Below are positions 36,858-44,002 of a stretch of 64,000 nucleotides of DNA, one piece after another. Position numbers and translations under genes: made by a program. Source of the stretch: Paenibacillus wynnii (GTDB lineage Bacteria > Bacillota > Bacilli > Paenibacillales > Paenibacillaceae); the NCBI RefSeq assembly GCF_000757885.1, contig NZ_JQCR01000002.1, positions 2,725,730 through 2,789,729 on the forward strand, read 5' to 3'. Under the pieces are notes generated by a model. That model was not told where the DNA came from. It saw only the letters and a program-made list of their open reading frames with translations, and did not search any database. The stretch's first letter is position 1. The number at the start of each line of letters is the position of its first letter.

Positions 36858-37495
36858 TGCGCAAACACAAAAGACGGAATCAGAAGAAATGGTTCAGGAT
36901 CGTTGCTCAAAATGTCCATCAAGGAAAAGCAGTATCACGTTTCCACGCTCAAAGGTTAGTCGAAAGCGTCCAATTGTTCGCAGATAATCAATATCACAAT
37001 GTCTTCCGACCTTGGTGGTATGAGCAAATGGACAGCAATTCAAAACTTGACTTAGTAACCGAACACAGTCGGCACTTCAAGGAAGTCGAGCGAAAACTCA
37101 TTGAAATGACGGGAATTGCTGCGGATGACTTCAACAAAATTGCCGCATCTCTAAAGAAAGCCACACCAAGAAGAACGAGAAAAAGTAAAGAGAAGCCACG
37201 TCCGCCAGTTCGGAAGCTGAAAAAACCAGAGGAATTTAAAATACGGATGATGAACGGAGATTTCCAGCCAGTAACCGGTGAGAAAGTGTTCACTATCGGT
37301 GAGCACGACTTTTTTATCCATATTACGGAAGGAAAACACTTCGATTTCTGGACCGTGTCAGATGTTGCTACCGGAACCAAAGTGTACAGCCATGAACGGT
37401 ATAACGAGGCTGCAAGGAAGGCCAAAGAGATCATCACAAAGCATTACGACTCTTATGTGAGTCAAGTATCGAAGCTTAGGGAGGCCCATTCATGA
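36857..37495 (+). CDS. Basic phage protein, unknown (212 aa)
   Basis: A 212-aa protein with a very basic start (MRKHKRRNQKKWFRIVAQNV), a basic linker at ~100-130 (RRTRKSKEKPRPPVRKLKKP) and a C-terminal alpha/beta half. It overlaps the previous stop by one base. Nucleic-acid binding is suggested by charge only. Confidence 0.5.
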   Translation: MRKHKRRNQKKWFRIVAQNVHQGKAVSRFHAQRLVESVQLFADNQYHNVFRPWWYEQMDSNSKLDLVTEHSRHFKEVERKLIEMTGIAADDFNKIAASLKKATPRRTRKSKEKPRPPVRKLKKPEEFKIRMMNGDFQPVTGEKVFTIGEHDFFIHITEGKHFDFWTVSDVATGTKVYSHERYNEAARKAKEIITKHYDSYVSQVSKLREAHS

Positions 37496-37923
37496 CACAG
37501 TTACAGACAATGAGTGACCAGCAACTTAACCGGGCGCTAGCAGAGTTGATGGGGTAAACAGTCTATCATTACGACAAAGACGTTCCAGAGCGCTGTTATT
37601 ACATGCTGGTAGATCCTGTTGGCGACTACAGCGTGATAGAGCGACCTACAGAGACAATAGCTTGGCTTGACGCACCTTGGTTTACAGGTGACCCTGTCGC
37701 CTCTCTAGAGGTACAGATAAAGGCAATAGAGGTAGACGCAAGGAAGTTTGCTTTATGTCTGTACGTGGTTCGGGTCAAAACCAAAACGGGAGTAAATATA
37801 AAACCTAGCGATATTGCAAATTGGCCTCATCTCAGTATAAACATTGTTGCCGATCTGCTTACTGCCACCCCCAGAGAGAGGGCAGAGGCTGCTTATATGG
37901 TACTAAGCCAAGTAAATGAGTAG
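37492..37923 (+). pseudogene. BC1872-like (phage ABA-sandwich) gene with nonsense codon
   Basis: An ATG at 37492 behind GGGAGG starts a frame (MTQLQTMSDQQLNRALAELMG) that meets TAA at 37555-37557 and then continues open in the same frame to 37923 (TVYHYDKDVPERCYYMLVDP onward, ending ATPRERAEAAYMVLSQVNE). The family pattern is ..LAELMGYTVYHYDK.., so the TAA replaces an expected Tyr codon (TAT/TAC). No RBS precedes the next ATG (37603). A one-base nonsense change is the simplest reading. Confidence 0.75.
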
Positions 37924-37956
37924 TGGACGCAAACTGTGCATGAGGGATAAACGAAG

Positions 37957-38049
37957 ATGACAGATCTACTGATAGAAAAAAAGATACAAGCGATACGCAA
38001 AAAATCACAGATCGAAGAGATTACGCAGCGGTTGATTTCGATTATATAA
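37957..38049 (+). CDS. Possible very small ORF (30 aa)
   Basis: ATG 37957 with GAGGG about ten bases upstream encodes 30 residues (MTDLLIEKKIQAIRKKSQIE start) before TAA 38047. It is helical and charged. It may be a peptide gene or chance. Confidence 0.3.
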   Translation: MTDLLIEKKIQAIRKKSQIEEITQRLISII

Positions 38050-38054
38050 AGAAG

Positions 38055-38081
38055 TTAAGGAGGCTGACATAGCCCCCTTAA
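38055..38081. terminator. Hairpin between convergent genes
   Basis: TTAAGGAGGCT (38055-38065) and AGCCCCCTTAA (38071-38081) form an 11-bp stem with one mismatch, between the rightward accessory block and the leftward gene 38100-38534. The T-tract is poor, so terminator activity is likely but not certain. Confidence 0.5.
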
Positions 38082-38099
38082 CTGGAAACCAACCAAGAG

Positions 38100-38534
38100 T
38101 TAATCGGAGTAAGCAACAGCATTAAAACTCTCAATACCTATCCGAGTCGCATCTGCAGTGCAAAAAAGATACAAGGTATAGACCAATTCGTTCGATGCTG
38201 GCAAAGGAACATTGTAATCAGAAGCTTCTATAGTTACGACCTGTACAGCGTTTGGATTTGCCTCGTTGACACTTACCGAGTAAAGAGCATAAGCGACAGG
38301 AAAAACTTCTGCGCCTCTCACAACGGAAAATGCAATGACTGAGTCAAATGGTGGAGTTTCCGGAAATGCCAACTCTGCAATTCCGGAAAATTGCACTCGT
38401 ATATTTCCACCTGCACCAGTTACATTGAGGCCAACCTGCCCGATTGGTGCAGGGGTATTGGCAGGAAAAGGGATCGAGATTGTATTACCATAGCTTGCAT
38501 TTTGTGATGTTCGGGCATCAAGAAACTGTGACAT
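38100..38534 (-). CDS. Leftward spore-surface/jelly-roll-like protein (144 aa)
   Basis: The minus-strand product begins MSQFLDARTSQNASYGNTIS, seven bases after GGAGGT. It is almost all beta, rich in V/N/P/S, without charge clusters (PFDSVIAFSVVRGAEVFPVA; YTLYLFCTADATRIGIESFN). The pattern recalls small jelly-roll proteins of Bacillus/Paenibacillus exosporium or spore coats. It is opposed to all neighbouring phage genes and has its own terminator-like hairpin, so it is a likely cargo ('moron') gene expressed by the lysogen. Family assignment is uncertain. Confidence 0.6.
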   Translation of the reverse strand: MSQFLDARTSQNASYGNTISIPFPANTPAPIGQVGLNVTGAGGNIRVQFSGIAELAFPETPPFDSVIAFSVVRGAEVFPVAYALYSVSVNEANPNAVQVVTIEASDYNVPLPASNELVYTLYLFCTADATRIGIESFNAVAYSD

Positions 38535-38879
38535 AAAGCATACCTCCAATTGTTTTTGAGATATGCTATGCGATTACTCAAACAGGTTCGTCCGCAGAGT
38601 GGTATTTATTTGAGATTATAGAGGGCTGCCATAGCCCCAAGGAAGGGAACAGAAATGAAGCAAACTACTATAAGTGCATCGTCGAGATTTGGGAGAGATT
38701 CGGCCATTCACAGAAAACCCTGAATATTAGGTCATTGATACGAGATTTCTAAAGAAGTCAATCAACACTATTTAGGGATAACTTTTTTCAGCGTATTCAT
38801 TTCTTTCTTTACAAGATTGATTATTTTCAAATGATTAAGTAGTGCACAGTACGAAAAGATGGCGAAGGAAGGTGTAAGC
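38535..38879. other. Gene-poor stretch
   Basis: These ~345 bases hold no convincing gene. The region must contain the leftward promoter for 38100-38534. A hairpin GGGCT-GCCAT-AGCCC lies at 38623-38637, followed by an RBS-like AAGGAAGGG and a 22-codon frame at 38655-38723 that I do not support. On the minus strand, around 38775-38832, a short frame ending NTLKKVIPK may be a gene remnant. Confidence 0.5.
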
Positions 38880-39146
38880 GTGAAACGCTCTGAAATGTTG
38901 TCTCCAGACGAACAAGAAGAATATATCTTGATCGATAATACTTGCACGAATTATGAAGCCCTGTTTGGTTGGAAAGTTGGGACTGCATTGAAACGAATTT
39001 CAGTATGGTACGGATCAAATGGATGCGGTAGGAATCTGAAACAAGCCTATTTTGCGCCTGCGGCTTCAAACCATTATCTTAACGGTCAAATTGCATGGAG
39101 CGACCATGTCAAGGAAGTAACTGGACAGTTCGAAATGGATTTTTAG
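38880..39146 (+). CDS. Small phage protein, unknown (88 aa)
   Basis: Starts at GTG 38880, six bases after GAAGGAAGGTG, and encodes 88 aa (KRSEMLSPDEQEEYILIDNT). An upstream in-frame ATG (38859) lacks an RBS. Not recognised. Confidence 0.5.
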   Translation: MKRSEMLSPDEQEEYILIDNTCTNYEALFGWKVGTALKRISVWYGSNGCGRNLKQAYFAPAASNHYLNGQIAWSDHVKEVTGQFEMDF

Positions 39147-39198
39147 TTTCGCAGTCCGAAGAAACACCACAATACCAATTTATTAAGGAGTGTTGATG

Positions 39199-39489
39199 AT
39201 GGAAGAATTAAAGGTTGCCGAAGAAAAAGGACTTAAAGATGTACATGTATTTCAAATTTGTGAGTGTGATGCAGTAGCAGCTTATTCGCTAGAAGAAGCT
39301 ATTAATTGGTACAAGGAAATCACTGGTTTATCTGAATCGGAATTGTATGAACACGAAGATATAGAGATCATTTCTCTAGACTATAAGGTTCGCAACAGTG
39401 AAGAAGATGATGAACGGATTTCTGTCCGAGAAATCTTAGATACTTATTGGAACGGCAAACCATTTATTGTTTGCTCGACAGGGAATTAA
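39199..39489 (+). CDS. Small acidic phage protein, unknown (96 aa)
   Basis: AAGGAG is followed by ATGATG; the second ATG (39199) has eight-base spacing. The product (MEELKVAEEKGLKDVHVFQI start) is strongly acidic with the helix SLEEAINWYKEITGLSESEL. Function unknown. Confidence 0.55.
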   Translation: MEELKVAEEKGLKDVHVFQICECDAVAAYSLEEAINWYKEITGLSESELYEHEDIEIISLDYKVRNSEEDDERISVREILDTYWNGKPFIVCSTGN

Positions 39490-39523
39490 CGCGGATTTCC
39501 AATCTATTAAGGGGTGAGAGGAT

Positions 39524-39916
39524 ATGAGTAACACGGCATACCAATTATCTGATGAGGCGGGTCTGAGCAGCATCATAAATAAAGCATTACACGCATTCCC
39601 AAAGTCCTTTATCAACAATAGCAATGAAATCATCCTTGAACCAAGAAATAATGTGTATTTCCGACTGGAAGGAGTAAATACAGAACTTGATTTCAAATGC
39701 AAAATGTTTGCTTGGATTTCCCGGCCAATTGCTAAGGGACTGAACAAATATTGGAAGCCGCGAGTCCTAGAAAGTTTTAATGAGGTTTTAGGTACGCATT
39801 TCAGCAAAGATGATATGTATGAAATCTATGATCGGTTGGGAAACGATGTGAATCGTAATTTAGCTATCAAGTTCATTGAATCTGGGTATGACATGGAACT
39901 ATTAAAGCGAATGTAA
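39524..39916 (+). CDS. Small phage protein, unknown (130 aa)
   Basis: A 130-aa protein (MSNTAYQLSDEAGLSSIINK start) with RBS GGGGTGAGAGG. No domain recognised. It is followed by 116 bases containing a GAGAGG/CCTCTC inverted repeat before the next gene. Confidence 0.5.
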   Translation: MSNTAYQLSDEAGLSSIINKALHAFPKSFINNSNEIILEPRNNVYFRLEGVNTELDFKCKMFAWISRPIAKGLNKYWKPRVLESFNEVLGTHFSKDDMYEIYDRLGNDVNRNLAIKFIESGYDMELLKRM

Positions 39917-40032
39917 CTACTTGTCCGAAGGGCTTCGAGTCAGACCGAACCACCCAGCGCAGCGGCAGCCGGATCAAAGGATTAGAGAGGTTATTGGGTG
40001 GGCCTCTCCCTACACAAGGAGGATATATAACC

Positions 40033-40431
40033 ATGGAAATCTATAAACTGAGGTTCAACACTGCGAGTAAAAATGCTGATGAAATTAAAGCCAATTATGA
40101 TCCGTCTCCTCCATCAACAGAAGTTTTAGAGAAGATGGCTGAAGCGTTTCGTAATTTGAATGACACCGAGGTTATTGGTGCGGTATGGCCGTACAGTCCT
40201 CATAGTTACAGTCTATATGCATGGGATGATAAGGATGATGAAAAATTTAAGGAACTTATTTACTGGATAGAGCAAGATGATTTTTTCGGAAGTTACATTG
40301 ATGATCGCAATCGCTTTGACGCTGATTGGAAGAACGGAGATTATGAGCCAGCAGCTGCATTACATTTCGACAAAAGCGACTTTATTGTTATCGAGAAAAT
40401 AGAGAGGGATGAGGAGGTAAACCCCCAATGA
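40033..40431 (+). CDS. Small acidic phage protein, unknown (132 aa)
   Basis: ATG 40033 follows AAGGAGG; the 132-aa product (MEIYKLRFNTASKNADEIKA start) is acidic with many aromatic residues (YSLYAWDDKDDEKFKELIYW). Unknown. It overlaps the next gene by four bases. Confidence 0.5.
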   Translation: MEIYKLRFNTASKNADEIKANYDPSPPSTEVLEKMAEAFRNLNDTEVIGAVWPYSPHSYSLYAWDDKDDEKFKELIYWIEQDDFFGSYIDDRNRFDADWKNGDYEPAAALHFDKSDFIVIEKIERDEEVNPQ

Positions 40432-41030
40432 CCCAAACACCGAGAGACTGGCAAAAGGATATGGAGATGTGCGAGGCGGCTACACCAGGGCCGTGGGAAG
40501 TATGGGAAGACGATGGTGATGTAAAAGTTCAGGCGTCTACCGAAGGGCCTAACATTGCTAATTTCGGGCGTTATGGATGGGGAGTTATGACAGAAGCTAT
40601 ATTTACAGCCGAAGCCCGTACGTCCCTTCCCTACTGGCTCCAAGAAGCCAAAGAGCAAAAAGAACGGGCAGACGCAGCGGAAGCACAAGAACAACAACTA
40701 AAAGAGGTGGTACAGCTTGCGGTTAACGATCTCGGACTATGGAGTGACAAAATACTGGCGGCGAACGTTGTGTTAGGACAGTTGCAGCGCGTCTTATCCA
40801 CCCTTTACCCAGATAACCAAGCACCCACAACTGAAATTAAACAATTAGAGACCGCAAGACCAATTGACGAATGGCATGAAGATTTTGGTGATGTGCTTTG
40901 GTGGACGTTCCCAATAGAAGAACCACCGTACTGCGGAACTCCACTGGATGAAGATTGGCCGGAGTATCACAAGCACTGGACACCAATCGTGATTCCTGTA
41001 GCCCCAGCACCCAAGGAGGGCGAGGCATGA
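40428..41030 (+). CDS. Ead/Ea22-like phage protein with DUF551-like end (200 aa)
   Basis: The N-terminus MEMCEAATPGPWEVWEDDGD follows the Ead/Ea22 type ('AATPGPW'), the middle is a coiled coil, and the end DWPEYHKHWTPI resembles the W..P..HW.P ending of DUF551. These accessory proteins are frequent in tailed phages; function unknown. Confidence 0.6.
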   Translation: MTQTPRDWQKDMEMCEAATPGPWEVWEDDGDVKVQASTEGPNIANFGRYGWGVMTEAIFTAEARTSLPYWLQEAKEQKERADAAEAQEQQLKEVVQLAVNDLGLWSDKILAANVVLGQLQRVLSTLYPDNQAPTTEIKQLETARPIDEWHEDFGDVLWWTFPIEEPPYCGTPLDEDWPEYHKHWTPIVIPVAPAPKEGEA

Positions 41031-41203
41031 AGTTTAAGAAGGCGGTGGAACTTTCGGAAAGGTACGCCAATTGTGCTGAATGCGGAAACGAAAATGTTGG
41101 AAACGGGCAAGGTACGGTGAGAATCGAAGGAAATATGTTCCGGAGAACGTGCAAATGTGGATGGAAAGTCGAAGTTACGGTTGAGGAAGGAGATAACCAA
41201 TGA
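41027..41203 (+). CDS. DUF3797-like zinc-ribbon protein (58 aa)
   Basis: The 58-aa product starts MKFKKAVELSERYANCAECG and has CAECGNENVGNG ... TCKCGWKVEV, a zinc ribbon in the DUF3797 layout. ATG 41027 overlaps the previous stop, RBS AAGGAGGG. Function unknown. Confidence 0.65.
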   Translation: MKFKKAVELSERYANCAECGNENVGNGQGTVRIEGNMFRRTCKCGWKVEVTVEEGDNQ

Positions 41204-41472
41204 CACAGGAAGAATCAGATGCGTTAACGTTGGATCAATATAAAGCGATCATGCAGGAGATATGGAAGAACCACCGATGGGTCCGTTCAAAATTTGAACA
41301 CAGCAAACACATTAAATACGTCCGCCCAAACTGGGATATGCGAGATGGATTGTGCTTCTCAATCCAATTCGATCCGGGAAAGAAAGTCTTCAGCTGTGGT
41401 TACGGCGAAACAGAACTCATGTATGACCGCATAATGAACTGGCTAAATGAGCCACTGGAGGAATCGAAGTAA
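41200..41472 (+). CDS. Small phage protein, unknown (90 aa)
   Basis: A 90-aa protein (MTQEESDALTLDQYKAIMQE start), overlapping both neighbours. Not recognised. Confidence 0.5.
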   Translation: MTQEESDALTLDQYKAIMQEIWKNHRWVRSKFEHSKHIKYVRPNWDMRDGLCFSIQFDPGKKVFSCGYGETELMYDRIMNWLNEPLEESK

Positions 41473-41789
41473 TGACAGTAATGACACTCACAAGGGAAGA
41501 GATACTTAATCAGCCTGCGGGTCAAATATTAAACCAATGGGTGGCAGTAAATATAATGTGCTTTGATCCCGGAGTTGTTCAGTATGGAGACTGGTGCCCA
41601 TCAGAGGACATATCGGCAGCGTGGGAAGTAGAAGAAAAAATCAAGGAGATGGCGAAAGATGAACCACTGCACATCGGCTATTACATGACGGAATTAATCT
41701 TAATCGTCGGAAGTAATGGATTTAATATGATCCATGCAACGCCTGAACAGCGCTGTAAGGCTGCTTTATTAGCTGTACTTAACTTATAA
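41472..41789 (+). CDS. BC1872-like phage ABA-sandwich protein (105 aa)
   Basis: The 105-aa product (LTREEILNQPAGQILNQWVA start; ATPEQRCKAALLAVLNL end) has the layout of the BC1872 phage family, whose ending 'aTPeqRakAAL.av' also occurs in the interrupted gene at 37492-37923. It is intact, so it may compensate for the broken copy. ATG 41481 is an alternative start. Confidence 0.65.
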   Translation: MTVMTLTREEILNQPAGQILNQWVAVNIMCFDPGVVQYGDWCPSEDISAAWEVEEKIKEMAKDEPLHIGYYMTELILIVGSNGFNMIHATPEQRCKAALLAVLNL

Positions 41790-41802
41790 GGGGGAGATAA
41801 GA

Positions 41803-41928
41803 ATGTTATGGATTGGAATCGGTATTGGTATAGTGATCGGTGAGTTCACACTGTTGTTTTGGATGGCATTAACAACTCGGAATAAACCAATAGGAAGGTG
41901 GACGGGAAATCATGACAGCCAAGAATAA
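41803..41928 (+). CDS. Single-pass membrane miniprotein, DUF3789-like (41 aa)
   Basis: ATG 41803 behind AGGGGGAGAT encodes 41 residues: MLWIGIGIGIVIGEFTLLFW is a transmembrane helix, followed by a short basic tail (TTRNKPIGRWTG). Small one-helix phage proteins of the DUF3789 type have this form. It overlaps the next gene by 17 bases. Confidence 0.6.
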   Translation: MLWIGIGIGIVIGEFTLLFWMALTTRNKPIGRWTGNHDSQE

Positions 41929-42145
41929 ACAGCCGTTATCCCCACGTTATGCACAAGTAGAGATGCTTCCCTTAGCTGAACGGAGCCCTGAGGGGCAGCG
42001 GATGAAAGACACATATAAGAAATCCGTATTAATGGAAGAGGAGCGGCTGGCAGTCATTGAAAAATATGGACCTCCAAATAGTAAGCCTGGTAATCGAAGC
42101 TTTATGCATATTCCCAAGAAGAAACCTAAGAGCAACAGCCTATGA
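41912..42145 (+). CDS. Small basic phage protein, unknown (77 aa)
   Basis: A 77-aa protein (MTAKNKQPLSPRYAQVEMLP start; MHIPKKKPKSNSL end). Not recognised. Overlaps the next start by four bases. Confidence 0.5.
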   Translation: MTAKNKQPLSPRYAQVEMLPLAERSPEGQRMKDTYKKSVLMEEERLAVIEKYGPPNSKPGNRSFMHIPKKKPKSNSL

Positions 42146-42366
42146 TGGTAAAAGAGCTACAAGCAGCACTTGCAGATGGACATCGGCTGTTTCAACGGCC
42201 TAATCGCGAAGAACCTGCTGAGGTTATAGACTGGGCTCCTAGCTGGGTAACCTTTCGAATCCCGGGCAATAAATATCCGATTAGCACTAACATAAGAACC
42301 TTCTCCATGTCAGTAACCGGCACTTATACAGAAAATAAAAAAAGCCCTGAACCAACAGGGCAATAG
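42142..42366 (+). CDS. Small phage protein, unknown (74 aa)
   Basis: A 74-aa protein (MMVKELQAALADGHRLFQRP start) with a likely small beta domain (WVTFRIPGNKYPISTNIRTF). The last codons overlap a minus-strand terminator-like hairpin. Confidence 0.5.
   Translation: MMVKELQAALADGHRLFQRPNREEPAEVIDWAPSWVTFRIPGNKYPISTNIRTFSMSVTGTYTENKKSPEPTGQ
42337..42361 (-). terminator. Terminator-like hairpin on the minus strand
   Basis: Read on the minus strand, GCCCTG-TTGGTT-CAGGGC is followed by seven Ts (A-tract 42337-42343 on the + strand). No leftward gene needs it, so it may stop antisense transcription from the late-control region into the accessory block. Confidence 0.55.
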
Positions 42367-42408
42367 CTAAAATCCTCTAACCAAATTATAACACGAAGGG
42401 GAATGAGG

Positions 42409-42927
42409 ATGAACACAGTAAAGAGTAAGCCTGTAGTAGCGTACACTGACTTAGGCGAGGCAACAGCCCTTAACTATCACCTTTCCCGAAACATCGCCCA
42501 GAGGGCATATAGACGTGCTGACGCTGACGATAAAAAAGTAATTTCAGGAATGGTCAGTGATTGTGAATTCATTGAAGAATGGCTAACTACCGGGCGGCGG
42601 CCGGGAAATAAGCGTGGGATCGAGCGGCGGGCAGGGTATGAGAGGGAAATCCTCCTGGACCCGATCCGCATGCAGGCTTTCGCCAGTGATTCAAAGGCAG
42701 GCAGCCCCGCAAATCTTTCAGACGATCAGCGGTTCCAATTGGAGTATGCGCTTAATCAATTGAGTGAAAGAGAAAGGGAATGTTACACACTGGCACACGG
42801 TCAATGCATTCCGCATTCTGAAATAGCTAAGATGCTTGGAATAACCTATGGTAGCGTGAGTGAGTATGTGCAGCGGGCACAGCGAAAGATTAGTGATACC
42901 GTAGAGAATTCCCTGTTTTTTGTCTAG
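42409..42927 (+). CDS. Sigma-70-region-4-like late transcription regulator
   Basis: The 172-aa product has an HTH of sigma region 4 type at its C-terminus (~118-165: LSERERECYTLAHGQCIPHS, EIAKMLGITYGSVSEYVQRA). Such ArpU/RinA/sigma-like proteins sit just upstream of terminase in Firmicute phages and activate the late operon. ATG 42409 is seven bases after GAAGGGG. The next 220 bases are non-coding and structured, a natural target. Confidence 0.78.
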   Translation: MNTVKSKPVVAYTDLGEATALNYHLSRNIAQRAYRRADADDKKVISGMVSDCEFIEEWLTTGRRPGNKRGIERRAGYEREILLDPIRMQAFASDSKAGSPANLSDDQRFQLEYALNQLSERERECYTLAHGQCIPHSEIAKMLGITYGSVSEYVQRAQRKISDTVENSLFFV

Positions 42928-43151
42928 CAAACGCCCATTATATATAGGAGGAACTTATTACATAGTCCTCACTTATAATCAACAGCAATAAACACGCATC
43001 GTTAAGGTGACCCAAAACCAATATCGCGGTGCGTGGATTGCTCAAACGGTATGTCGCTACTACTTATCAGGTGGGTAGAGTGGCATACCGTATAATTATT
43101 AGCAGGTAAATTCTCCCTTATGTCGAAATATGATATGGGGAGGTGAAGATG
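42928..43151 (+). promoter_or_regulatory. Non-coding late-control region
   Basis: This 224-bp gap holds TATAAT elements at 42974-42979 and 43091-43096, neither with a good -35, and two long-range inverted repeats: CACGCA/TGCGTG (42993-42998, 43030-43035) and CGGTATG/CATACCG (43047-43053, 43084-43090, with inner CTAC/GTAG). The second repeat abuts the 43091 TATAAT. An activator-dependent late promoter is the simplest interpretation. Confidence 0.5.
43122..43134 (+). repeat. Repeat GTCGAAATATGAT, copy 1
   Basis: This 13-mer, preceded by CTTAT, recurs at 43520-43532 preceded by TTTAC. In both places it lies 30-31 bases upstream of a start codon and is followed by GGAGGTGA and ATGATG. Confidence 0.6.
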
Positions 43152-43373
43152 ATGGCGAAAGTAAAGATATTTGTCGGAGAAAACACTGGTTCGGTTGAAG
43201 AGGATATTAACGAATTTATCAATGGAGATGAAGTTGGAAGTGTCATTGATATAAAGTACAGTGCAGCTATCACTACTGTGACTGATAGTCACAACATTGA
43301 AGATCCATATTGTGTATTTACTGCGTTGGTATACTACACTGAGAAAGTAGAGTCAGATTTTCATTTCGGTTAA
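43152..43373 (+). CDS. Cse60-like small protein (73 aa)
   Basis: The 73-aa product (MAKVKIFVGENTGSVEEDIN start) with VGSVIDIKYSAAI and CVFTALVYYTE matches the Cse60 family, small proteins first named for a SigE-dependent sporulation gene and frequent in phages. The second ATG of ATGATG is used with GGGGAGGTG upstream. Function unknown. A terminator follows. Confidence 0.65.
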   Translation: MAKVKIFVGENTGSVEEDINEFINGDEVGSVIDIKYSAAITTVTDSHNIEDPYCVFTALVYYTEKVESDFHFG

Positions 43374-43402
43374 TTTAATAGGTAAATTGTCCTTAAATCA
43401 CA

Positions 43403-43427
43403 GGGTCGCTGAGAAGCGGCTCTTTTT
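43403..43427 (+). terminator. Terminator after the Cse60-like gene
   Basis: GGGTCGCT-GAGA-AGCGGCTC forms an 8-bp stem with two G-U pairs and runs into five Ts. Confidence 0.8.
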
Positions 43428-43519
43428 GTTGTACATAAATCCCCATAATTTAAACCCCAAAAGCTGAGAGGTGACGGCGAAGTAAGGTACATGGGTAAGC
43501 AGGGAATAACTTCCTTTAC

Positions 43520-43532
43520 GTCGAAATATGAT
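43520..43532 (+). repeat. Repeat GTCGAAATATGAT, copy 2
   Basis: Second copy of the 13-mer found at 43122-43134, at the same distance from the following start codon (43551). A weaker partial copy of its upstream context (AGGTAAATT-TCC-TTA) occurs at 43380-43395. Confidence 0.6.
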
Positions 43533-43550
43533 GTCGAAGGAGGTGAGATG

Positions 43551-43940
43551 ATGGGATATAAGGGAAATATAAATTCTGTTATCGGTGTGGGAAGCTATTT
43601 AGATATGATGATGGATATTAAAAATAATATCGGTAAGAAGATTGAATTAGGATTTGAGCCAGACATCCCTAAAGATGAAAAAAAATACACTCTTAAGGAC
43701 GCTCATGTGGGTCATGAATATGCGGGTGCATATATCCACTTTTATTTAACGTCTGAGGAGAACGAGGATATTGAATTTATCATTAAGGGAATAAAAGATT
43801 TTGAATATGATTTACACCCAAATATGAAAAAGTATTGGGTTGGAGTATCGGATGAGCCTTTAATTCAGTATCCGAAGGATTCTGAGAGTATGGCACATCA
43901 ATATGGGGAACGTAATTACCGTTTCTTATTGTTTAACTAA
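43551..43940 (+). CDS. Phage protein, unknown (129 aa)
   Basis: ATG 43551 follows AAGGAGGTGA; the 129-aa product (MGYKGNINSVIGVGSYLDMM start; YWVGVSDEPLIQYPKDSESM middle) is soluble. It lies alone between two terminators, immediately before terminase, and so is a separately controlled gene. Not recognised. Confidence 0.6.
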   Translation: MGYKGNINSVIGVGSYLDMMMDIKNNIGKKIELGFEPDIPKDEKKYTLKDAHVGHEYAGAYIHFYLTSEENEDIEFIIKGIKDFEYDLHPNMKKYWVGVSDEPLIQYPKDSESMAHQYGERNYRFLLFN

Positions 43941-43948
43941 TGCAATGA

Positions 43949-43971
43949 GGGCACCTTCGGGTGCTTTTTTT
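43949..43971 (+). terminator. Terminator before terS
   Basis: GCACC-TTCG-GGTGC with flanking G-U pairs and a seven-T tract ends the upstream unit 32 bases before terS. The late operon therefore needs a promoter after it or read-through. Confidence 0.85.
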
Positions 43972-44002
43972 ATGCCTTAAATATGGGGGTGGTGATAATG
44001 TA

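Noticed and set aside
38655..38723. 22-codon ORF after a GGGCT hairpin
   Set aside because: RBS spacing is plausible but the peptide is too short and shows no coding character beyond chance.
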